Shown here one piece after another: positions 35,117 to 46,239 of a stretch of DNA of 64,000 nucleotides. The notes beneath the pieces are model-generated. The model was not told where the DNA came from, did not search any database, and saw only the letters and a program-made list of their open reading frames with translations. The stretch is taken from assembly GCA_023101725.1 (NCBI GenBank), contig JALJCO010009027.1:434001-498000 (forward strand), written 5' to 3'. Position 1 is the first letter of the stretch; each line of letters starts with the position of its first letter. Position numbers and translations under genes: made by a program. This DNA is from Atherinomorus stipes (lineage: Eukaryota; Chordata; Actinopteri; Atheriniformes; Atherinidae).

Positions 35117-35122
35117 AATAAA
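35117..35122 (+). promoter_or_regulatory. nrp2: AATAAA polyadenylation signal (most distal, 2b transcript)
   Basis: AATAAA about 105 bases before the acceptor of the next coding exon, followed by TGTGTGAATGTG. If used, the 2b transcript would end just before the 2a exons. Confidence 0.5.
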
Positions 35123-35226
35123 GCCATCTACAACATATTAACATGTTTTTCTGCGTGTGAATGTGTAATTATGTGTAAATTGGCTCGCTGCTAAAACTCA
35201 GCATGTGCCTTGCTTCTCTTTAACAG

Positions 35227-35289
35227 TTAAGAGACCCAATGAATTTGGAGACGGGCGGCTTTTCAGTGGCAGAGACCCACAAGGCGGAG
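35227..35289 (+). CDS. nrp2: Neuropilin-2 stalk exon of the NRP2a isoform
   Basis: The acceptor is CTCTTTAACAG (35216-35226) and the donor is GTAAGG (35290). It has 63 nt and phase 1 to 1. The translation is VKRPNEFGDGRLFSGRDPQG plus G. It is not strongly like the acidic human stalk, so the call rests on good splice signals, frame and position. Because both ends are phase 1, the exon can be skipped without breaking the frame. The human 17/22-residue stalk variants of NRP2a make such skipping plausible. Confidence 0.75.
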
Positions 35290-35578
35290 GTAAGGTGGAA
35301 TGAAGCGGCAGACTTATCACATTTTTGCTCCTGAACTTTAGGATTTTGATCTTTTTCTTACCTGTTTTTTTTATCTGCATCTACTTTCTTCCGCTTTTCT
35401 TTTGTTCATATAAAGTTTTCTGCTTCACAATTTTGTTTCTTTGTGAGAAACTTTCCTGTTGGAGGACTCATGAAACCTAAATCGTGTTAGATGTGATGCT
35501 CATGGCGTTCCTTTACATGCTGTTGTTGTCATCCATCACTTGTCAGTCATCAAATGAACTTTTCTTGTCGACATCCAG
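35290..35578 (+). other. nrp2: nrp2 intron before the last 2a exon (289 bp)
   Basis: From GTAAGG to CGACATCCAG. Short and repeat-free. Confidence 0.85.
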
Positions 35579-35880
35579 GTTTGCAGTTCCACGAGTGGAA
35601 CACGGCGTCTCCATCCGAGCCTCCGGTGACGCACGTCTCGGATAAGGACAACTCGTGGTTGTACACCTTGGACCCCATCCTGGTCACGATCATCGTCATG
35701 AGCTCACTGGGCGTCCTGCTGGGGGCGGTCTGCGCCGGCCTCCTCCTCTACTGCACCTGCTCCTACAGCGGCCTCTCGTCGCGCTCCTCCACCACTTTGG
35801 AGAACTACAACTTCGAACTTTACGACGGCCTCAAGCACAAAGTCAAACTCAACCAACAGCGCTGCTGCACCGAGGCGTGA
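35579..35880 (+). CDS. nrp2: Neuropilin-2 terminal exon: NRP2a-type transmembrane and tail
   Basis: The acceptor is GACATCCAG (35570-35578). It enters in phase 1 and ends at TGA 35878-35880. After a juxtamembrane stalk comes SWLYTLDPILVTIIVMSSLG, then VLLGAVCAGLLLYCTCSYSG, SSRSSTTLENYNFELYDGL and a C-terminus KLNQQRCCTEA. The membrane span (about 35671-35745) keeps the GxxxG-type dimerisation motif GVLLG, and the membrane-proximal cysteines fit the palmitoylation sites reported for NRP2. The end Thr-Glu-Ala replaces the Ser-Glu-Ala PDZ ligand that binds GIPC/synectin; it still fits a class I PDZ-type pattern. Identity to human over this exon is the highest in the window. Confidence 0.97.
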
Positions 35881-37735
35881 GAGCCAAGCATCGGGCAAAA
35901 GATAACGACCATTTCATGAAAACCTCTCACTATTTTCATTTCCACTGCTTCCCTCTAGTGTCAGTTAACTTCTTCAGTGGTGCAAATCACAAAAACTCGT
36001 TTGCAAGACGTGGCACTGTTCAGTATTGGGGATTATTTTTGCGGTCAAGTGAACAAAGGAAGGAGATATTTGGGTTACCACAGCGGACTCCTCCATGGCA
36101 GGGATGTTGGGCCTCAAAAAGCAAATATCAACACATATCAGTTACAGATTCCTGCTACAAAAAGAGAACTGTTTATAAATGCATCATAGATGTGTCTGGT
36201 TTTGGAACTGGATACTGTAAACTACACAGAGAGTTGGACACATTGTGTTGGAAAGGTGGTAGGCTAGGAACGTGCTTAGAAAGCGTATTTTTTGATCACA
36301 TGTGAACACAGTGGCCTAGAACTTAGCTCCTTTGTGTGGCCCCTTGGCTCTAGACTACCTATAAGCCTCAGTTATACCCTTAGTTCCTGTTGGTCTGTGG
36401 TATTTTTAGTCACTGACATCCCTCAAGTTTCTCCTCAATCACCCTCTTTCTGTTTAATGTTTTCTCTCTGGCCTGCTGCCAGTCTGTGATGGAAGATAAG
36501 TTTGGGGGAAAAAAGGGGCAAGGAGAGCATATATGTGTGTGTAGAGGTGGGGAGGGGGCTTTTTAACACGTTCTTTTAACGATGGAGAGAAGTTATTGTT
36601 AGATGTAGTTGTCGGAGACTGTTGTTGCTGGTTCCTGTCAAAGAGAAGGTCATGTTTACATTGCGGTAAATGATAAAAGGTCAAGGAGTGCTGGGCGGTG
36701 CAACCTATGGATTGCTGGTTAGGGAAGAGACTGAACCACTGGAGGAGGGGAAGTGAAGAGAGAAGAAGAGAGACTGTGACTGACAGAGCACTAAAATCCC
36801 CTGCCTCTCTCGCAGGGGGATGTCCTCTCTCCTCTTAATCGACTGATTGTGTGCCTGGACACACAACAAGCCTTAAAAAAAGCTAATTGTTGAAAATGTC
36901 AAAAAGGAACGTTGAGACATTTTACAAGTGGACCTCAAAAGCCATGATTTAAAGGACCTACACCATCTTCTCCCCTTTCCCTTTCACACTCTCACACCAC
37001 CCCACCTCAATTCATTGGCTAATTATTGCCTATTTTAAGTTGTTTTTTAAACATTTTTTTGTCAATTTTCAAGCTTTTTTTGTTGTTGATGTTTCTGTGT
37101 TTAGTTTTTTTTTTTTTTTTTTGTAAGGTTTTGAACCAGTCAGAAAGGGTCCGACATGCTCTGAATGGACTCATAAGCCATGAGTAGGAGAGAGTGAGTG
37201 GAAAGATCTCCCACGCACACCAACGTCCAAACACTTCACTTGTATATACTCATGTACTGTATATACAGAACATGAGTACACATCGCCTCGTTCTCGGGAA
37301 CACAAGGAACTTTGGACACACATTCCGAAAGCCACTCCGGGTTCGAGATGAAATCCTGTGGATTCGCAACACAAACGCACACAGCATCTCATCCCATTCA
37401 CCCTCGACACACCCACTGTCTTCTCTCCTCTGAGGCCCACATCTATGGACCCCACTGACTCTCTTCAAAGTGCCTTGGAGCCTCGGGGATCCAGCTTGCC
37501 TTTGGAGCCGGTATCAGACACAGAAATTTGACACTGACTGTGACAGTCACAGCGCCCCTCTCTGTCTGGGAGGACCAAAACGACCCAAGTGGACAGGATC
37601 CCCCCTTTTCGCACTGCTAAGACTGCTGTTGTTGTTGTTTTAAAGGGGTCTTTGTACAGAAATGCTCTTTTTATGATTGTTATTATTATAATTATTGTTA
37701 TGATTATTTAATAAAGGATTTATACCATACTGAGG
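35881..37735 (+). other. nrp2: 3' UTR of the NRP2a-type transcript (probable)
   Basis: Non-coding after the TGA. It has T-runs (37061-37121), TTGTTGTTG and AT-rich ATTATTAT tracts near the end, and a canonical AATAAA at 37710-37715. The long frames in this stretch overlap the exon in the wrong frame or lack coding character. Confidence 0.65.
37710..37715 (+). promoter_or_regulatory. nrp2: AATAAA polyadenylation signal (end of nrp2)
   Basis: AATAAA within TTATTTAATAAAGGATTT, about 1.83 kb after the 2a stop, preceded by a U-rich stretch. It is the first clear AATAAA after the 2a stop and probably marks the end of the gene. Confidence 0.65.
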
Positions 37736-39126
37736 AGAGAAGAGACAAAGTTTTTTTTTTTTTAAATGCCCCCCAAAAATGTGTTTTTGGATCACTGACA
37801 TTCCTGTAACACTTGTGGACACAACAGGAGGCTTCCGGTCCAATTACCCACGAGCTCCGTCTGAGATTTGGTGCCAGACTTTCACTTTTAATTACAAAAA
37901 GAATACACACGGGTAATCCAACACACACAAACTCATGTTCTGGCTGCCTTTCTGTATAACACACACATGCATAATTCTGTGTTGTTAGCCTGCTCCACTT
38001 GGCCTCTAATCTCCCCATGATGTCCCATTAGTCTGGACCTCTGGTGGCCCTCATTTAGGAGCTCCAACATCAAAGCTTTGAAGTGCCCGGCATCTCAGTA
38101 CACACACACACTCGTACAGTACACATGCAATTACTCTGTTTCTCTTTTATACAGCTTGCTTGGCCTCCCACACACGGTTCCATTTACCCACATAAGCTTC
38201 CATCACCTAAAAGAAAACCCTGCTAGCAAGTAGAGCACAAACTTCTCAGTCCAGATTGTGATTTCTTCAACTCCTCTGAGTCTTGTGGTCCAAATATATA
38301 TGTACAGGGACTTATTGGAATGTTAAAAGTGGAGCACAGAGCTTAAATGCTTTTTTCCACACTGAAGCACTTATTACTTAACAGCCATGTTTAACACAAG
38401 TATATGAAACGGAGCCTAGCAGATGATGAGCAATGGAAGAAGGTGTTGCTGCTGCACAGTGGTGATGGCAGCGGCTGTTAGCACGCTCCGGTCCATGGCA
38501 TAGCGGGCCAATTACCATCCCTGAAAAAACACAGAGGATCCCAGCTTGCTGGAGGAGCGCGATGCCATCTGCTCGCAGGTTTGATTGATCCCGGCAGAAC
38601 AGTCACAACCACATCACACGAATGAACGCCGACAGGAAATTACCAAAGGAGCCAGATTGTCATTGTTCCGTACCGCCTCTTGTTTTCACAACCAAATTAT
38701 TCCTAATTTTATGTTTTGGGTTTTTTATTTCCCTGCGAGTGTGTGTGCTACCCAAATGTTTTTCATGGCTTTTATCAGTTTGTAACGGCACACTGCATGA
38801 GGCCTTTTCCTTTAGCCGTCAGATCAGAGGATTCTTTCGCCTCTGAAGCCAAAGCGGCCTTCAAAGAAAAAAAGCTCTGGCGCCCTGTAAGTCGATAGGC
38901 CAGATTGCAGAGTGCCCATTTGAGGGTCGCACTACAGGAAGTAACTGAAACACACAACTAATTAATCTGGGGATTATGTAATCAGGTTGGAATAGAGGGT
39001 AGAACATTAGTCAAGACAACTGGGGGGGAAACTTTCAATACCTCCTCACAGGCCTCTTACTGTGTCCAAGTACAGTGATGCCTGGTTGACAAAGTAAAAT
39101 GTTTTCAAATTTCGCCATCCAAAGTG

Positions 39127-40352
39127 CACTATATTGCCAAAAATATTTGCTCACCTGCCTTGACTCACAAATGAGCTTAAATGACGTCCCATTCCTAATC
39201 CATAGGGTTCAATAAGACGTTGGTCCACCTTTGCAGCTACAACAGCTTCAACTCTTCTGGGAAGGCTATCCCCAAGGTTTAGGAGTGTGTTTATGGGAAT
39301 TTTTGACCATTCTTCCAGAAAGGCATTTGTGAGGTCACACTGATGTTGGACCAGAAGGCCTGGCTCTCAGTCTCCGCTCTAATCCCAAAGGTGTTCTATC
39401 GGGTTGAGGTCAGGATTCTGTGCATGCCAGTCAAGTTCCTCCACACCAGACTCTGCATCCGTGTCTTTATGGACCTGCTTTGTGCACTGGTGCACAGTCA
39501 TATTGGAAGAGGAAGTGGCCAGCTCCAAACTGTTCCCACAAAGTTTGGAATCGTCCAAAATGTCTTGGTATGCTGAAGCATTCAGAGTTCCCTTCACTGG
39601 AATTAAAGGGGCCAAGCCCAGCTCCTGAAAAACAACCCCACACCATAATCCCTACTCCACCAAACTTTACACTTGGCACAGTGCAGTCAGACAAGTACCG
39701 TTGTCCTGGCAACCACCAAACCCAGACTCGTCCATCTGATTGCCAAATGGAAAAGCATGATTGGTCCCTCCAGAGAACGCCTCCGCTGCTCTAGAGTCCA
39801 GTGGTGGCTGCTTTACACCACTGCATCCCACACTTTGCATTGCACTTGGTGATGTATGGATGGATGCAGCTGGTCGCCATGGAAACTCATTCCATGAAGC
39901 TCTCTGTGCACTGTTCTTGAGCTGATCTGAAGGCCACATGAAGTTTGGAGGTCTGAAGTGATTGACTGCAGAAAGTTGGTGACCTCTTTGCACTATGCAC
40001 TTCAGCATCCGCTGAACCCGCTCCATCAGTTTGGAAGTGTTTCGGAACGACAGCAACTCGGCTGTCGTTTCCAAACACTTCCATTTTCTTATAATACAGC
40101 TGACAGTCGACTGTGGAATATTTAGGAGCATGGAAATTTCAGGACTGGATTTGATGCACAGGTGGCATCCTATCACAGTTCCACGCTGGAATTCACTGAG
40201 CTCCTGAGAGCGATGCATTCTTTCACAAATGTTTGCAAAAGCAGTCTGCATGCCTAGCTGCTTTGTTTTATACACCTGTGGCCATGGAAGTGATTGGAAC
40301 ACCCGAATCCCAGAATTTGGATGGGTGAGCAAATACTTCTGGCAATATAGTG
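39127..40352 (-). mobile_element. Tc1/mariner element, near full length, inactive
   Basis: The ends CACTATATTGCCAAAAATAT and its counterpart CTGGCAATATAGTG are terminal inverted repeats extended by TTTGCTCACC / GGTGAGCAAA. A TA follows the right end (40353-40354); the left TA is mutated to TG. At 1226 bp it has the size expected for a compact Tc1 element. The minus strand codes for a broken transposase in at least two frames. Confidence 0.92.
39379..40332 (-). pseudogene. Tc1-like transposase remnant
   Basis: One minus-strand frame (39667-40332) starts with a helix-turn-helix-like segment, ELSEFQRGTVIGCHLC followed by IPQSTVSCIIRKW, the DNA-binding part of Tc1 transposases. The catalytic half continues in other frames: [10 protein letters not shown] near 39630 and NPDLNPIEHLWD near 39380-39420, the latter being the region of the last catalytic acidic residue of the DDE/D triad. 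The frame shifts at least once between these parts, so no complete enzyme is encoded. Annotated as a dead copy. Confidence 0.85.
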
Positions 40353-41987
40353 TAGCCTCAATTTAGCCATGCAGGATATTAATAGAACAGAATTCCTCCT
40401 TCTCAGGAGTGTTTCAGAAATCATAAATTCAAAAATCCTCTACATCCTCCTCCCTGCACCTTCGGTGAGTCTGAAGAAGAGAACCACCAGGAGACTAAAT
40501 CCTCCATCTCTTTCAAGTGCATCCAAAGTGCTGACACAAACCAGGCGCCATGCATATGCACGTGCACGTACAGAGGCTGACAGCACGCTTACATTTTTAG
40601 ATCATGCACACACCACCACATCCCCACATCTCGATGGTCTTCCCGGGCAGGGGGCCCAGATATTCTTGTCGGGGCTGCCAATGACTCAAAGCACCTATAT
40701 GGGTCAGAGAGGGGAGGTGGAGGATAGACAGGGGGCCTCTGTGGCAGCATGCCCGCCAATGATGGCAGACCCAATAACAACAAATGCTAAAGTCTTTAAA
40801 CACCAGGCAGACCATCTCTTTCCTTCCTCTGCGACATTATCATCTCCCCGTCCTCTAAAAGACAGTGCCCCTGAAAACAAATGCGTGGAGGAAATGACTG
40901 GAGGCTCTATTCAGAGCTGCAAACTAGGCCGGCAGCCTTGTCATTGTGAAGCATGGCAGAGGAAATTAACTTGATAAAAAGATACAGAGTATGATTCAAG
41001 ACAGTTTTAGGGGCTGCTGACCACACACCACGGATGGCTTCAGTTGTGCCATCTTGCTCGGATATTACCGAAGCTACTGCAACGCCTTGAGCTGCTTTTG
41101 CTCAGCAGCACTGGATTTGATTTCCCAGAGGCTTCTCGGCTCTGTTATTTTCTCCATCAGCACATCTGAGCGTGTCATACTCCATCAAGCTATTAAAACA
41201 CTCGAGCATTTCCTCATAAGTGAACTTTTATTGTGGACACACAACATGACCAGTGGCCCTGTGTGGCAAGCCACCTGTTCACTCCACTTGAGACTGGTGT
41301 GTTTACAGACACAGTTGCCCTAAATAGCCCAGGAACCTTGTTATCAGGCATGGTAGGAGGCCACAAACAGAGAGCCATAACCATCTGTCTGGAGTGGCTG
41401 CGGTTGAGTTTGAGTGACAGTGTTGCAGTAGGTCTATATTTCACTCAAATATGGTTCATTTAATCATTGTATTGCTGATTAAATTGCTTTGGATGAATAA
41501 CTGTTTATAGGGAATAAGGACATGCATCATGCAGTGTGTTATGCTGAGACATGACCGCCACCTCACAGGGATTAATCGTCCATTACTCCTGCCTGCTGCC
41601 AATGTTACCTGGTTAGTTATTGTTTTGTTTGGGTAAAAATTAGAAAATTTAGAGGAGAAGGACAGGGATGGAAAAGGAGACAGAAGATGGACCTTGCTGG
41701 GAGTCATTGAATCTTGCAGCTGAATGCAAGCTCTGACAATAAATAAGCTGTTAAAATCTGATGTCTCCTTAAAAATCCAACTTACCTCTTTTTGGCTAGT
41801 TTATCAAAGGAAAAGTAACAATTTTAGGACTTCTGCATCCTTCAGCAATCATACACGGAGAGTTAAATCAATCTTAATATTGATAATAAAGATGTTCCAA
41901 TCTTGAAACAAAGATTTTTCTTAATTGCAGTGAATAAATATGTTAAGTATTTAGTTATAAAGAGCAGACATTGACTGAGTTATCCTT

Positions 41988-42420
41988 AAAGGTACAGTAT
42001 CTAAAAAAAAAAAAACAAAGGTCAATGGCAGAAAAAAAATGTATATATAATTCAAAACTGTGTTTCTATTGATATATATTGATCTATCGATGTGCTAAAA
42101 TAGCTGTTATATGTTTATTTTCTTAGAATGAGCCATTTACATCTATTTGCTGGGGGTCCACATGCATGGAGGCTGCCATATTTGTGCCGCCATTTTTACT
42201 ACAGTATCACTAAATGGAGAACACATTGTGAGTGAAGTGAGAACCCTCTGAACTTTCAAACTGCTGTACCAAAGCTGCTGTTTAATGGGAGCTAGAGCAC
42301 TGTTTAGGTTAAATAATGCCTTAAAAGACATTAAAAATAGTTAGTCATAGTACAGTCATAACTATACCTGAGACCACTGGATCCACTCGCAGATGAAAAC
42401 ATCTTTATATCTGGGATATA
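41988..42420. mobile_element. MITE related to 2842-3260, right end lost
   Basis: Starts AAAGGTACAGTATCT directly after TTAA (41986-41989) and runs parallel to the first copy: GGTCAATGGCAGAAAAA, AGCTGTTATATGTTTATTTT, AGACCACTGGATCCACTC, GATGAAAACATCTTTAT. No right terminal repeat is seen. The similarity shows both are copies of one family about 39 kb apart. Confidence 0.85.
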
Positions 42421-43269
42421 TATACTTACTTACTTATACTTACTGTAAACTAATTTAAGTTAAGCTTTATTTGTATTGCACCAATTCACATTTTAGCTCC
42501 CTTTACATACCTTATCAGTTTAAGGTAATTCATTGAAATCCATTTAAAATGAATAAACAATAGTTCAATTTACAATAATACCAGCCAGTTCATAAAAAAA
42601 AACTGCCTATCTAAGGAAACTGATGGACTGCATGGACTCTTGTCTGCGATTCAATTCACTGTGCAAAGCATGTACATTGCAGCAGGCAAGTGTAACAGAT
42701 TTAAAGACTATCTTTATGTTTACTTCAAAGTCTATGCATGCAAGAGTCTCAGAGAAACCAGAAAACAGCACGGCAACAAACCAACATGACATCACAACTA
42801 ATGAGAGTTTGGTTTTTTTAAATCCCTTTGGCATGCTTGAATTTCTCCATTAATATTTGCAAGCTTATTTTGCCCACAGGCCTTTTCATATTACTGTGGA
42901 AAAAAACATATTTGTCATCGAGGTTGGTGTTACTGGTAATTTGATTAGTCTCAAAAGCCTTGTTTATTTACTCAACATGTTTTCTGCCATCTTCATTTGT
43001 TATTTTCATGCATCTTCAACCATCACCACAGATTTTATAACATTTTCGGAAACCAATGCAAATAAACTAAAATCAAGACATATTTTTCTTAAATGTCCAA
43101 CAGCAACAAAGCAAAGTGCTTTTCTGGAAAAGGAGATGTAGATCCAGTCTATTTGGTTTAGTTTGGTACCAGGCCTAAAAATCCATCAGCAGATGAGCAG
43201 GATCTGAAAATGATGTCTCTAAAAAATATGACAAAAATCGAGTAAAAACCTGAGAGATGCATCTGGACC

Positions 43270-43570
43270 TTAAGTTTTATCCATCTACTGTTGGATGAAG
43301 CCTCACCAGAAATGGCCTCCATGGGTGGGTGTCTGAGGCTCTACATAAGGAAGGAAACCAGGAGGAAAGACTGGGGTTTGCTGAACAATGTGAAAACTGG
43401 ACTGAAAATAAGTGGCAACAGGTCTTATGGGGCGATTGATCCTCCTGAGAGCCCAGACCTCAACATTATTGAAGCAGTGTGGGATCATCTTGAAAAACAG
43501 AATAAAAGACAGAAACATCCGAAAAAGAGTTTGGAAAGTCCTTCAATGAGCCTGGAAAACTCTTGATGAC
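43270..43570 (+). pseudogene. Tc1-like transposase C-terminal fragment
   Basis: The plus strand frame 43291-43566 contains PESPDLNIIEAVWDHLEK, the conserved block at the end of Tc1 transposases (SPDLNPIENLWD type). Upstream sequence GCCTCACCAGAAATGG also recalls Tc1 elements. Only a fragment of about 0.3 kb is left, and no inverted repeats are seen. Confidence 0.7.
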
Positions 43571-43576
43571 TACTTG

Positions 43577-44108
43577 AAGCAGTTTTTCTCAATCCTGGTC
43601 CTCATGATCAACATCCCTGCATGTTTTAGATGTTTTCCCACCTCCAACATATCCAATTTAGATTAATGGACCACCTCATTAAGTTCTTTGCAAGCCTGTT
43701 GGTGAAAAATTCACTTCAGCCAGGTTTGTTAAAGGCGTTATATAAGATGTTTCTTTCAACAATTTTTGCAATATTCGGTAAAATTGGGTTCACTACCCCA
43801 TACGCTATGATTAATTAAAAGCTTTGAATATATAAATATTATTATACATCAACTGTGAAAGTAATGGGCCAGAAAAAACACCCGCCAATCAACTTTTTCA
43901 TTTGTTTACTGGCTCGTCAATCACTTTTACTACCGTAGTAAGAGTGATTGACGGTCAGTTCAACGGGTAATAGGCAAGACTGATCAATGAGAGTAATTGA
44001 CTGGCGAGAGTAATACTGTGACCCGGATCTTCTATAGGGGCTTTAAAGTACAGAAGCATCTAAAACATGCAGGACATTGGCTCTGTAGACCAGGATAGGA
44101 AATACTGA
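43577..44108. mobile_element. hAT-like MITE with CTGGTCCTCATGATCA end
   Basis: The left end CAGTTTTTCTCAATCCTGGT followed by CCCTGCATGTTTTAGATG is mirrored by CATCTAAAACATGCAGG and CCAGGATAGGAAATACTG at 44060-44108. Flanks ACTTGAAG / ACTTTAAA are an imperfect duplicate. The left end is related to the nested hAT MITE at 10374-10585. Confidence 0.65.
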
Positions 44109-45037
44109 CTTTAAAAATTACACAAACGCTTCTCTAAAAGGCTTCAGAATGTTGAAAGATGCAAAATATTGACTTTCAAGTTCATAAAAACTGTCTTAAC
44201 TGTTTTTGTTTTAGCCTTAAATCCTGTATTTCCCTTTAAGTTTGCATATTTCAATAAATCAATGCATCTATATGCTGATGGGAAATAGGCTATTTCCCAT
44301 CAGCATACTGTAGATGAGAGGCATCTATGCTGAATAGTGATATCAAGACCATTCTGCTTGAAATAAACTCATCAAAAAGAAATAACAAAACATTAACTCT
44401 CACCCGTGCTTAATTTGCAGTGTTCACATGGTTTGAATGAACAAATAAGCAGTAGTTTTTATGCCACAAGGAGAGGTTGATTTCCTTTTATTTCCTGACA
44501 ACAATAAGGACAAGATATTTGTCAGATCTTTGGCACTCAGCAAAGATCTTGAAATGTTTGCAATTTGTGATGTTATTAAGGAGTCATAAAACTGGGAAGT
44601 TGCTTCCAGGACATGGCCCTCAGAGGAAACCAAGAAAAGGTTGCTGCAGAATGTGAGAGCAAGTAGATATTTTAGAGCTTTTTTATTATTAGGAGCAATA
44701 CGGAATGGGGATTTTAGAGTTTCCCATATGCTGCACAATAAACTAAATGAAGCCTCATGGGCATAATGCTAAAAAGGACATCTGTTAAGAGAGAGAGGCG
44801 AAAACAGTCCAATATTTACTAAAACTTATCTTGAGTGATCTTTCATAAACAACCCAAGCAGAGCTATTTGGGAGTGCAATGTTTTGTTTATAAGTGATGA
44901 AATGGATCCCATACAGAAAAAAATGAGATGCAGCAGTGTTGGCTTCATAGACTGTATAAAAAAGATGAACAGAGCCTCTGTGACATCACCCGTAGGTTTC
45001 TGAAGAGCTGAACTCAAGCTTGGTGGGCAATTCCCAC

Positions 45038-45290
45038 TGCCACCATCTTGGCAGTGTCATAAGTCTCGTCACTCCTGGAAAATAGAAAAGTTGACAAAAA
45101 TATGGAGCTGAAGGGGGGCTGTGGGCAAAGAGGCGAATGATTGACACTCACCAAACTGAACTGCCTGTAGCTAACAGCTAACCAAGCTAACCTGGAGCTT
45201 ACAGGAGCTAATGGAGATCGGCAGGCTGATGTTAAAGCATGCTTTTAGCTGGCTAAAATCCACGATTGTGCTATTCTGCTCAGGGCCGGT
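45038..45290 (+). repeat. Dispersed repeat family R1, copy 3
   Basis: CCACCATCTTGGCAGTGTC, AATGATTGACAC, GCTAACCAAGCTAA and ACAGGAGCTAA follow in the same order as in 8-160. It is in direct orientation and more diverged than copy 2. Confidence 0.75.
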
Positions 45291-45362
45291 TCTAGCCACT
45301 TTGGTACCCTGGGCAAGATTATGGTTTGGCACCCCCCTGGCCTGGCGCCTGAGTTTCTAGAT

Positions 45363-45554
45363 CACGGGTGTCCAGCTCCAGTCTTTGACTATTCTGCAGG
45401 TTTTCTATGCGTCCTGGCTCCAACACACCTGACTCCAACTAACGAGAACTTCATAGGCTGTTGGATCCATTTAGTATCAGTCAGGTGTTGTTGAAGCAGA
45501 GAAACAGTGAAGACCTGCAGGACGGGGGTACTCAAGGTTCAACTGGACATCCTG
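45363..45554. mobile_element. hAT-like MITE
   Basis: The left end CACGGGTGTCCAGCTCCAG and right end TCAACTGGACATCCTG are inverted relatives. Flanks TTCTAGAT and ATCTAGAT agree in seven of eight bases. Inner AACACACCTGACTCCAAC and CAGTCAGGTGTTGTTG pair with each other, as in the related 10374-10585 element. Confidence 0.75.
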
Positions 45555-46239
45555 ATCTAGATGAACAGAGCAGGATGAGCTGCATGTGTGTCTGATGATT
45601 AGAAACACAACTGCTGCTGTAATAATGACAGAAGTCAGCAGCTGCTTGTTGGCTGACTGGTGGCTGGATTTGGACACAACAATCCACAGATACACCTGCA
45701 CTCAGTCTGTTGCCTTTCTACTTCATGTATAATAGACATTGTTTAGATAAACTTTTTAATTTATATTTACTGTTTTCCATAACCAAGATTAACTGAAACA
45801 TTCATTAATAATTTTGTGATAAAATTAATAATAATGATGACTACATACATACAGTAGCAGGGATGATGAAGCTCCACATCTGCAGCAGCTTCTAGAGCAG
45901 GAGTCTGCACTGGTCTATCAAGGCTCCTGCAGTGACATTAACGCTTTGCTTTACCAGCGATTTTTGAAACCTTGTGCTGGGACAGTGAGGGTTTGATTGG
46001 TTTCACTATTAAACTGGGGAGACACGTTCCCCTCCAGCGCCATCTGCGCTCATGAACTAAGCTACAGTACGAAGCAGGCTAACAGTGGAAGGTAGCTAGC
46101 AGTAACAGCTGGGAAGCTGATTTTGGGCATGTAGGTGCCTTGTCACAGTTTTGAATTGATTCCACCAAAACACATTGTTCCTTCTTATACATGAAGTTTC
46201 TAAGAGTTTTCCAGCCTTACTTGTAGAATTTTTATCATT

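Larger units (their letters stand above)
32627..35140 (+). other. nrp2: 3' UTR of the NRP2b-type transcript (probable)
   Basis: Sequence after the TAA is free of coding signal. AATAAA occurs at 33507-33512, 34852-34857, 34935-34940 and 35117-35122, so up to four alternative ends are possible. A G-run near 32685-32694 and an A20 run near 33284-33304 are present. The exact cleavage site used cannot be told from the sequence. Confidence 0.6.

Noticed and set aside
35655..36305. 216-codon open frame overlapping the last nrp2 exon
   Set aside because: It is the wrong frame of the GC-rich NRP2a tail exon, giving His/Leu/Arg-rich nonsense, and then runs into the 3' UTR.
40369..40974. 201-codon plus-strand open frame next to the Tc1 element
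   Set aside because: No recognisable domain, irregular composition, no splice or promoter context, and it begins in the Tc1 flank. Length alone is within chance for 64 kb in six frames.
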